From Fomes fomentarius (Eukaryota; Basidiomycota; Agaricomycetes; Polyporales; Polyporaceae): a DNA stretch of 64,000 bases. Below, piece by piece: positions 48,321-58,062 of this stretch. The position numbers were made by a program, and so were the translations under genes. Each line of letters starts with the position of its first letter. Position 1 is the first letter of the stretch. The stretch spans positions 1 to 64,000 of the forward strand of contig JABYQN010000020.1 in NCBI GenBank assembly GCA_022606135.1, read 5' to 3'. The notes beneath the pieces were generated by a model, which saw only the letters and a program-made list of their open reading frames with translations, was not told the origin of the DNA and made no database searches.

Positions 48321-51300
48321 TCATACGCGCGACTTCCATCGTGGATTGTTCGGCGTGACAGGACCGACACCTCCTTCCAGCACAGCATCTGCCACAAGCC
48401 TTAGGCTTGGAGACACTGCGGTATTTTCCAATGCCCAAAGGGCGACGGCGACGGTGCTTGGATCCGCTTTACAATCAGTTTCAATATCGCTTAAGCAACG
48501 CTGTACGCTCACTTCTTTCCATGCACGTCCAGTATACCCTGGGGAACTGGAAATTTCGTCTGCGGTCCTAGGTTCGCCACACGCTACCCGATAGAATGAG
48601 CTCGCAGATTGCATACGTCACGACCGCAGTACCAGTGCTGGTTAACTCACCTTGCCGTACATCCACCCGTTGACAAACAGTAGCGCGCGGTACGGCTGTG
48701 TATTCTCTTCTTCAAACTGGAAGCTCACGAACGGGTCTGAGTTCTTCGGAAAGTCCAGCTCGAACGTCGTGACGAAGAACCCGACCCCCGCGTGACCTCC
48801 AGGGAGACCAGCAGACAACTCGCGCACCTCCCACTTGCTCGTGTCAAACCCAGGAAGATGCCAGCCTTGTCGCTCGCCGAACAGACCTCCCTCGTTGAGT
48901 ACACCGCGCACCTTGTCAGGGAAGCTTCGCAGACCGGTCAGTGTCCATCACGGCGTGTACGAGCGCAACACGACTTACTTCGTGTACCCTCCAACCTTGC
49001 CTTGCACCTTCCATGTCGTGATATTCCCATCGTTGAGCTGGAATCCAGCAATTCCACGTGCAGGCTTGATGTTTCCGTGCTCGTCGTTCCCCATGTTCTC
49101 CTGAATGACGGTAATGACATTGTCCCGCCCCACCACGACAGAGCTATTTGGGAACGTGAACAGAGCATTGACGTGATCTGAGCTGCTTGTCACTGTCTGG
49201 ATGAACTGTTCGTTGATCCAGACCGACGACGCGAATGCTGTACGAGGTCAAGACATCGCAGTTGGTGAGAGAGAAATAGTATACTGACAAGTGCCACCGT
49301 ATATAGTGAGGTTGACGGAGGTCTCGGCTCCTGTAGCATTGAAGTGTCCTCGCCAAAGAACCGTATTCTCGCAACTATCAACGCGGTCAAAGTCAACTCC
49401 CCCAATAAGTTTCGCACTTGACTCACAATCCGTAATCACATCCTAAACCCATTTCCGAAAGTGAGCACCCATGAGACGATCCGAAGGCCGAGCACGCACC
49501 ATATAACACCCGCCCGTCCCCAAACAGCGGCTTCACAAAAGCATTGGTCGTCGTCCTGTTTGCAATCACCCACTCCGAGTCATCGAACCCAGGTTGCACC
49601 TCAGGCAAGCTGTCCGCAAACCGCCACCCCTTCAACTCAGGCACCTTGTTGTTCGCCTCCTTCACACCCGCACTCATTGTAAGTTCTCCACTGAAGACTC
49701 CTCGCCCGTGGTTCTGCACACGGACACGTTCCCCGTTCCATGTAATTGACGAGACGTCTGGTGGTGCGATGACGGTGAGGGGAACAGAAGCGTTCAGATC
49801 GCCGCGCAGCGCCAGCGTGAGTTCCTTTCGCGATCTGGAGTCCGACTGGAGGGTCGCGTTGCGAACGAGGTACGGTCCTCCGATGAGCGCGGTGGTATTC
49901 GTGCCGAACTGCCAGTACGTCTCGTACCCTTGGATTGTTTCAGGGGTTTCGTCGCGGATCGCGGGTGCCCAGAAGGTCGCCGCAGTGACGGGGTCGGAGA
50001 AGAGGATGAGCTGCGTAGGCGAGTCCCAAATAGTCAACAATCCCGCTGAGCCCGGTAGAACGGTGACCGTTGTTGACCTCTGAATGAGAGTGGAGTTGAA
50101 TAGGACTCGTGAGGACTTGATGCGCGTGCCCGCGCCATCGAGAGTCAGAGCGAACTCATGCGATTGGTCGGCGAAACCGTGCAGGAAGAGGATGTCGCGC
50201 TGCCCTATCCTACCTGCGAAGTAAATCGCGGCAGTAGTGTAGAGCAGGGCGCCGTGCGATCCAAAGGTGTAATCTGTGATGATGAGCTTGCTTTGCCTGC
50301 CGTTGATGGCGATACCACTGTCCGTCGTACGAGGGAGCGCGAAGGTGCCTTGCAAGGTTGGGACCGTCAGCGTGAATGTGATATTGTCCCTGCATGAATC
50401 TCGTATAAGCAGTCTGAGTATCGGGAAGCTCGGAAACATGGAACTCACGTCGAGCTCGAAGTCGCTTGTCGCACCACGTGGAACCAAGTGCCGCTGTCGG
50501 GATTCCGTATGGATTCTACGAACGCAGCGCTCCCGTTGAGTGTCACACCTGGTATGCCAATGGTAGAATTTCCCATCCAGTCCGTCTTCAGGAACTGCGG
50601 GGATGAGCGCAGGAACATCCCCTGGCGTTTGACTTCGTCGTACTTATCCGTGAGTGCGCGACTCTCGCGGATCGACGCGCCGTAGTCGTAGCTGCGATAG
50701 ATGATTCTAAGTGTCAAGATTACCTAAAGGCGATGTGTTTTTACCTAGTGTACACGCCGGGGAACGGAATTCCGCCCCAACTCGTCCCACTGAACGTAGC
50801 ATGAGCACTGTCCATCGACGTCACTGACTTCAACGGCACTCACCCATAGAACATATAGTACGAGATCATCTTCAGGTTTGCAGCCCAATTATGCTTGTAA
50901 TAGACGTCCTGGAAGTCCGGGCCAGTCAAGAGCTCGCAATTATCGTACCCCGGTCCGCCCCAAGGGTCGAACGAGCCGCCTTGAAACTCGGGCATGAACC
51001 ACGGTTGGCTCGGATTGACCTGTGAGTGGTACTGATGATAGTTGGTAGTGACTTGGCCCCAGTGCCGTGGATTCGAGCAGTTGAACCCATTCGGATACGT
51101 ATCCTAAAAACATGACGTTTTGATGAGTGATCAAGCAAAGGTACCCCCACTCACCAAGCCGTAGATGTCAACATGGCCGGTGCCATTTATCCAACCTGCC
51201 CGTTGACCGGCGTCGTTGCTTGTGCTAGTGGAATGAGCCGGCGGTCAACGCAGGGAAGGGTCAAGTACAGGCGGAAACGTACAGAATGACGTCAATCCCG

Positions 51301-52379
51301 CCCTCCCGATACTGGCTTTCCAGATTAGCAAAGTATTCTTGAACAGACGGGTTTCCAGCGTTACTGTTCTCATTGTCTGTACTGAAAGTGTCAGCATTCA
51401 AACAACGTTCTTGAGAGGGCGTCAACAGCATACCGATCTGTACAGCTTACATGCATTTCGGGTCAGTCCTTCTGCCCATGAAGGTTCATCGCCGTCACTC
51501 ACAAAGCACAGGGCCGCCCTTTGTGACTTGATAATCGACGGTCTGCTTGATCACACCATCGATATACGGTTGGTACGCTGCAGTCCAGTCACTGGCGTTC
51601 GTAATGAGCGAACCCGCCACCTGACTGATGATCCAATGAGGGAGACCGCCAGATGTAGATTCTCCGTTCATCTAGTAATGGAACGGAACTTAGAAGATAG
51701 GCTATGATCATGCAAGGAGGATCTCACATATGGGCCTAAACATATGGTATGAAGTTAGCGAATGTTCGAGAGAGCGGGAAGTTCAACGCGCCTGGACGAA
51801 AGAGGACGAAGATGCCGGCCAGTTTGGCAGCCTCGTAAATCGCTTGAACAGAACGCCAGTAATCGAAATCGAGTACACCAGGTGATGGATTCACAATTCC
51901 CACTGGAAAGCCGGGTATCAGTCCACATCCATTGGCCGACGAGTATCAGAGTGCAGACTATGAATGTACATGCTGCACCAGATCCCGTCAGCGTGATCGG
52001 CAATGCAATGGTCATCCAAGACGAACCTAACGCTGTTAAGTCCACCAGCGACCATCTTCTGGAATATATCGAGCCAGAGCTCAGGTACAGGCAGACGGAA
52101 AGTATGGAACTCTCCCGCGCTATGAAATGTCTCACTGAGTGCTGTTCAAAAGAGAAAGCTGGAAGAACACACTCACTGGACAAACATGCGATGATTGTGC
52201 AAGAAGAGAGTATAGTTGTCCCATTCGATCACGTCTGTGAACCCGTTTGAACTGCGGGGAGGATCCGCGGCGAAAGCAGAGGATGCATCAGGTACAACGA
52301 GACCTGGATATACCAGAAGAGCGAGAGACAAAGCGAGGAGCGACGGTAAGACCGCCCACGGCAATCGAGACGAGAACAT
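48321..52379 (-). CDS. GH35 beta-galactosidase, copy 3 (diverged active site)
   Basis: Minus-strand gene starting MFSSRLPWAVLPSLLALSLAL at 52379 (signal peptide) and ending NPRWKSRV before the stop at 48321, about 1,000 residues with the same five-domain architecture. The nucleophile Glu is intact in WFMPEFQGG (codon 50987-50989) and the acid/base Glu in DNENSNAG. It differs from the other copies at substrate-contact motifs: MNGESTSGG replaces INAE(T)xAGG, and NENS replaces NE[Y/F]S. Microexons of 14 nt (51959-51972), 8 nt (51728-51735), 12 nt (51434-51445) and 16 nt (49427-49442) are kept. The intron before the 8-nt exon uses a GC donor (51791-51790). Still a likely active hydrolase, but perhaps with altered specificity. 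Confidence 0.9.
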
Positions 52380-52414
52380 GATCCGTCAATTCCCATGTTC
52401 ACCCTGTGCACGCA

Positions 52415-52422
52415 TTTATATA
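52415..52422 (-). promoter_or_regulatory. TATA box of GH35 copy 3
   Basis: TATATAAA on the minus strand, 36 nt before the start codon at 52379. Confidence 0.5.
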
Positions 52423-52500
52423 TGTCAGAGAGCGACGGTGACGGAACAGAATCGTATATGCGTTCTGTTCGCGAACACGGACTTCACGGCGCGTTTGCAA

Positions 52501-52515
52501 GGGCGGACCGGCGGC
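52501..52515 (-). promoter_or_regulatory. GC-rich element upstream of GH35 copy 3
   Basis: Minus strand GCCGCCGGTCCGCCC, 122-136 nt before the start codon. Shares CCGCCGGTCCGC with the element of copy 4. The gap 52380-52798 otherwise holds only the promoter of copy 3 and the 3' flank of copy 4. Confidence 0.45.
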
Positions 52516-52798
52516 ATCTCCCACGGGGGCAGTCGGGAAGCACCTGCATGTGAGCAGTTGATCTACCGTGCTGGTACGTACCCTGCGCCTGACCCATGTC
52601 CAAAGATAGCACAGATTGGAGTCTGGAGAAAGCGTAAGCGGGCGGAGTTAGGGCTTAGGTCCATGAGTAACTCCGGAAGATGATTGCTGGTAGGGATCCC
52701 CCGAGGGACAACAAGCATTAGATGTTTTGGAGCAGGTAGTAGTTACACATGCACAGAAGGCACTAGCGTTCGAGATAGTCTCGTCGCCTATAAAGTAC

Positions 52799-55700
52799 TC
52801 ACGCACGCAACTCAGAGTATGTAGGGCTCTTGGACACAAAGGAGCCAACGCCGCCATCATACACCCCGTCGACCTCGAGCGAAAGCTGCGGGGAAACAGG
52901 AGTATCGTCCAAGGTCCAAACCGCAACCGCGACAGTGCTGCGATGAGTCATGCGTCAGCAAGTGCACGACACTAAGGTATCTCAGACAAGAAACGTACTT
53001 CTTTCCGTGGTAATTGAGGATACCCTGAGGAACAGGGAAGCGCGACTGAGGCCCAACATTGGCCGCGCGCTAGGTGAGGTACATGCATCAATCAGTACTG
53101 GGCGCATCGCCAGACAATAACCGCAAGGACTCTCACCTTGCCGAACTGCCATCCGTTAACAAACAGGAGCGAGCGGTACGGCTGGTCGTTCGTCGTCTCG
53201 TACTGGAAGCTGAGTAGGGTGTCCGTGCCCTTCGGGATGTTCAAGTCGAACGTCGTCACGAAGAAACCAACACCTGCGCCGCCGCTCGGCAAACCCTCAG
53301 ATAGCTCGCGCGACTCCCAGCTCGAGGTGTCGAGGCCTGGGAGGTGCCAGCCCTGGCGCTCGCCGAAGAAGCCGCCCTCGTTGTACAAACCGCGGACCTT
53401 GTCGGGGTAGCTACATGGAGACGGTGAATGTCAGTTCCAGACGGAGAGAAGAAACGCATATACAAGACGTACTCGGTGTAACCCCCAACCTTACCCTGGA
53501 CCTTCCAGGTGTCGAACTTGCCCCCAATGAGCTCGAAGCCAGCGATACCGCGGGCGGACTTCTGGTTCGACTCCTCGTCGAGGCCCATGTTATCCTGCAC
53601 GACAGTCACAACGTTGTCCTGACCTGCGACGACCGAGCCCTCGGGGAACGTGAACAGCTGGTTCACATTGTCTTTCGTGCTGTACACGCTGTCGACGAAC
53701 TTGTCGTTGATCCAGATGGACGCAGCGAAGACTGTAAGGGTGTTAGCAGTTGGAACAAAGACACAGCAAGCGTGGAACACTCACAGCGACCACCGTAGAT
53801 GGTGAGGTTGGTAGCCGTTTCCGAGCCAGTGGCATTGAAGTGACCGCGCCAGAGGACCGCACCCTCACAGCTGAGTAACCCGTCAGCTATGCGCGTTGGG
53901 TATCAAGACCGAAGCACTCACTATCCGTAGTCACAACCATACAACACACGCCCATCACCGAACAAAGGCTTGACATTGATGTTTGTCGTCGTTTTATTCG
54001 CCACAACCCACTCCGCATCGTCATAGTCGCTCTTGATCTCTGGCAAGCTATCCGCGTACTTCCAGCCCTTCAGCTCAGGAAGCTGAACACCGTTCCTGAC
54101 ATTCGCGCTAGCCGAAACTTGCCCTTTCAGCTGCCCAGTGCCAAGACCGAACGACGAGACGTGCTGTCCGTTCCATGTCACGGCGACGACATTCAGCGGC
54201 GCAAACACCGTGAGCGGGACAGACGCGTTGAGATCACCGTGAAGCGCAAGGGTTCCGCGGGAGATGGTTGCATTGCGGACGAGGTACGGACCGCCGACCA
54301 GAACAGTTGTGTTGCTGCCAAACTGCCAGAAGTTCTCGAGTCCCTTGCGAGTCGCAGGCGTGGGATCGCGCACGATGGGAGCCCAGAAGGACGCAGCAGT
54401 GACAGGGTCAGAATACAGAATCAGTTGCGAGGTCGACTCCCAGACGGTGACGAGACCAGAGGTACCAGGGAGGACTGTGACAGTGGTAAGGCCTTTGTTC
54501 GCTGTTCCGCTGAGCTTCACGCGCGACGAGAGACCCGGTGAGACACCGAGACCGGAGAGCTTGAACGCGAACTCATGTGATTGATCGGCGGCTCCATAGA
54601 GGAAGAGAATATCGCGGTTACCGATCTTACCAGCGAAGAAGACTGACGCAGTGGTGTAGTAGAGCAATCCGCGGTCGCCAAAGTGGTAATCAGTGATGAT
54701 GATCTTGCTCTGACGGCCGTTCAGCGCGATGCTGCTGGTTGTCTTCGGGATCGTGATCGCGCCCTTAGAGGTCGGGATGGTGAGATTAAATTCAGTGTTG
54801 GTACTGTGTTTGCATTAGGATTGGCGGAAGTACAATGTAGGAAGAGTAGCTCACGTCGAGGTGGAATCAGTCTGACGGATGATCAGGAAGTTGGTGCCGC
54901 TGTCCGGGTTTTGCAGGAGCGTTCCGTACGCCGCGCTATTGCTGATCGTGACGCCAGGAATGCCCGTGCTGGACTCCCCGACCCAGTCGGTCTTGCGGAA
55001 CTCGGGAGACGAACGGATGAATATGTTCTGCCGCTTAAACTCGTCATACTTGTCCCGGAGTGCACGGTTCTCACGAATGGGGGAGCCGTAGTCATAGCTC
55101 GTGTACACTCCCGGGAATGCGAGACTGCCCCAGCTGGTTCCTCTGGAGAAGGGATGAGCGAGGATGCGAAAGAAAGACAACCGTCTTCACCGACCCGTAG
55201 AACATGTAGTAGGAAACGAGCTTCATGTTGGCAGCGTAATTGTGCTTGTAGAACACATCAGCGAAATCCGTGCCAGTTAGGATGGCGCATGCATCGTAGC
55301 CAGGTCCAGCCCAAGGGTCGAAAGCTCCACCTTGGAACTCGGGCATGTACCATGGTTGGCTCGGGTTGTACTGCATGTGATACTGGTGGTAGTTAGTCGT
55401 AACCGGCTTCCACGTCCGCGGGTTTGAGCAGTCGAATCCTTGAGGGTACGCATCCAACCCGTAGATGTCCACCGCGCCTGTTCCGTTGATGAAGGCGTGA
55501 CGCTGGTTGGGATCGTTGTACGTCCTACCATTGTACGGAAGTGAGCAAATGAATCAAAGAAATCAAGACAGGGGCTGACGAACAGAGGGACGACGACACC
55601 ACCTTCGCGATACTGCTTCATGAGATTCTCGAAGTACTGCCCCTTGACTTCGTTCTGAGAATACTCGTTGTCTGGAACGCTCCCTCTGTAAGTGGTCACA

Positions 55701-56624
55701 AAAGTACGCAAGCAACAGTACTCACCGATCTGGATAGCGACAATAGGTCCACCATGTGTAACGAGATATGGCTCGCTCTCCTTGATAATCCCGTCGATGT
55801 AAGGCTCGTACGCTTCCGTCCAATCGGACGCGTTCGTGCGAAGAGTGCCCGCGATTTCAGTTGTTGTCCAGTGCGAGACACCTCCAGCAGAGGTCTCAGC
55901 GTTGATCTAGGAGCGGCGAACGGTGAGGCTCGAGAGAGGGAAAGAGAGACGAAAGAGGCGTGGCGCTTACATAAGGACCTGTCTCTTGACTTCAGATCGG
56001 TTGCATTCATAGTATGAGGAATGTATACTCACCAGGGCGAACGTTGATGAACAGACCAGTCTGGCTGGCAGCCTCGTAGATAGGCTTCAGGGCACGCCAG
56101 TCGTTGAAATCGATTACGCCGCGTGCAGGGTTGCTCGCACCCACTACCACGACGTCAGTGTTTGCAACAGACAAGGAACAATACGCAGAGACCCACTGTG
56201 AACATAGATACTGGGGGAAAGTGAGAGATGAGAGGTTGAGCACACTTACAACTGCAAAGATACTTTGCGTGAAGACTGATGGAACGTACCTAACGTGATT
56301 CAGACCAGCCGCAGACATCTTCTGGAAAATGTCGAGCCAAAGCTCGGGAACTGGCAGGCGGAAGTTGTGGAACTCTCCGCCGCTGAGACGTCTTGAGTCG
56401 CATGAAGCAGAGCAAAGGCAAGGAATCACGTACTGCAGGAAGACGCGTTGATCATGTATCCAGAGCGTGTAGTTGTCCCAGGTAACGACATCTGTGTAGC
56501 TGTTGGTCTGGCGCGGCGGTTCGGCGGCGCCCGTCAACTTGGTGAGTGGGTTCGAGAGCAAAACGAGACAGAACGTCAGGAGGGCAGGCAAGGCCCAAGA
56601 GGGATAGCGACGCCAGAGGAGCAT
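52799..56624 (-). CDS. GH35 beta-galactosidase, copy 4
   Basis: Minus-strand gene starting MLLWRRYPSWALPALLTFCL at 56624 (signal peptide) and ending YSELRA before the stop at 52799, about 1,000 residues. Catalytic domain: INAETSAGG, the acid/base Glu in AIQIDNEYSQ, and the nucleophile in WYMPEFQGG (codon 55338-55340). Jelly-roll domains 4-5 are intact ([28 protein letters not shown]). It keeps the 14-nt (56197-56210) and 8-nt (55971-55978) microexons, but the introns that isolate the 12-nt and 16-nt exons in the other copies are missing here, so VAIQI and LYGCDYG are read through. It starts at the first of the ATGs matching the paralogues; a longer upstream frame runs through the TATA box. 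Confidence 0.91.
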
Positions 56625-56687
56625 GATGTCGTCGAGGACTGCGAGACGACGTCGTCTGAACGTTGTTCCGACATCGTCGCCCGCACC

Positions 56688-56694
56688 TTTATAG
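56688..56694 (-). promoter_or_regulatory. TATA box of GH35 copy 4
   Basis: CTATAAA on the minus strand, 64 nt before the start codon at 56624. Confidence 0.5.
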
Positions 56695-56777
56695 TCGACG
56701 GGGCTGCATGATACCTCGGCGTAATCATGTTTCGCTATGTCGTGGTAGGGGAGAAGGTGATCATGAGTCTGCTTGTC

Positions 56778-56794
56778 GCGCGGACCGGCGGGAG
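56778..56794 (-). promoter_or_regulatory. GC-rich element upstream of GH35 copy 4
   Basis: Minus strand CTCCCGCCGGTCCGCGC, 154-170 nt before the start codon, sharing CCGCCGGTCCGC with the copy 3 element and the same orientation relative to the gene. Confidence 0.45.
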
Positions 56795-58062
56795 CCATCG
56801 CATCCTTGGTAACGACTTGGTCGTTTGGAAGCGAGCGCCAACGCGCCAGGCGGCTTCAAAGGCTTGCCAAACATGGCGAAGACACGATCACGTGGAGAGG
56901 CGCCTGACCCACACTCACCAGGATCCGCGATTTTCTGTTCTTTCTGTTTGCTTTCTGTTCTCGCATATAATCAGGTCCCTGGTGGCATGATCTTCTGACG
57001 GTCTCGCTTTCTTGTTGTCGTCGGTCGACACTCACCCATGCACGGCCCGGCCAACTAATACGGCTAACTGCGTGCTCCGTGCTCCAAGTAAGTACCTCGC
57101 TCACCAATATTCATTCATCCATTGATGCTAGGTCTGTGTCCCTCTAGACCTTTCACCGCGTATTTCAGCTTTCAAATCGTGGCATTCTAAAATTCGGTGG
57201 CGTACTAGTACACACTAGACCTCTTATTCCGTCCGTCGAAGTGTGGCCACAGTGACGAAGAAGGGGTGGAGGGGAAGGAAGCCTTCTGAAAGAAATGGGA
57301 AGTGAAGCAGCGACAGAAGAACGAAGCTCACGTACGTCCTTATATATAGCAGGGCGGAGGGCATGTCTGAAAGTGTTGCGAGGTGCTCGATCGCGAGCAG
57401 TCAATGACGCAACGTGCAGAATGTACAGTACGGAGTCCTCGGTTGCCTGATGGGTAATTTCACGGGAGGTGAGCACCGGTGAGCACTCGAGTTGTCATGG
57501 TTCAAACAGGCGCTGAATTCAAGGCTTCCAGCAGACTGTAAAACGATATAGTCAAAGATGGAAAACATTGTACGCACATTTCTACGATTCTATGAAAAGT
57601 CGCTTCCAATTCGAGCACTAGTTTGCACAAGTGGACTCGGCATGGTTTCTGCAGTGGTTGGCAGTGGGACGATCTCTCGTCAGATCGTGCAAATGTGCTG
57701 TACAAGTGTTTTTCATCTTCGACTGTCGTTCTGCAGTCTGCTGTAAGGCAAGACACTGAAATACGTTACAAAGCGCACATAAACGCAGTGTATGTTTGGG
57801 CGAGTTCTCACTGGGGTACTTCAGGCGTGCAGTCTCATTGCTCAGTGGTTGCGCAGCACATAGCCACCAGCGCCTGGCTACTCCCTGCATCATTACAAGT
57901 GTGTCCAATTTCCTTTCTGACAGGATGCAGTGACAGCGTCGCGTCAACATGTCGCACCGCCTCTACTCCAGCGCCGCTTTACTTATACCAAAGTTTCAAG
58001 CACTTCCGCAATATGGTGCCAGTGTCTGGACCATCTACTAGGCCCCCCGACGACATTCCAAC

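Larger units (their letters stand above)
56625..58062. other. Intergenic between divergent GH35 copy 4 and permease
   Basis: About 1.4 kb carrying both promoters. Frames in it show no domain. Confidence 0.45.
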
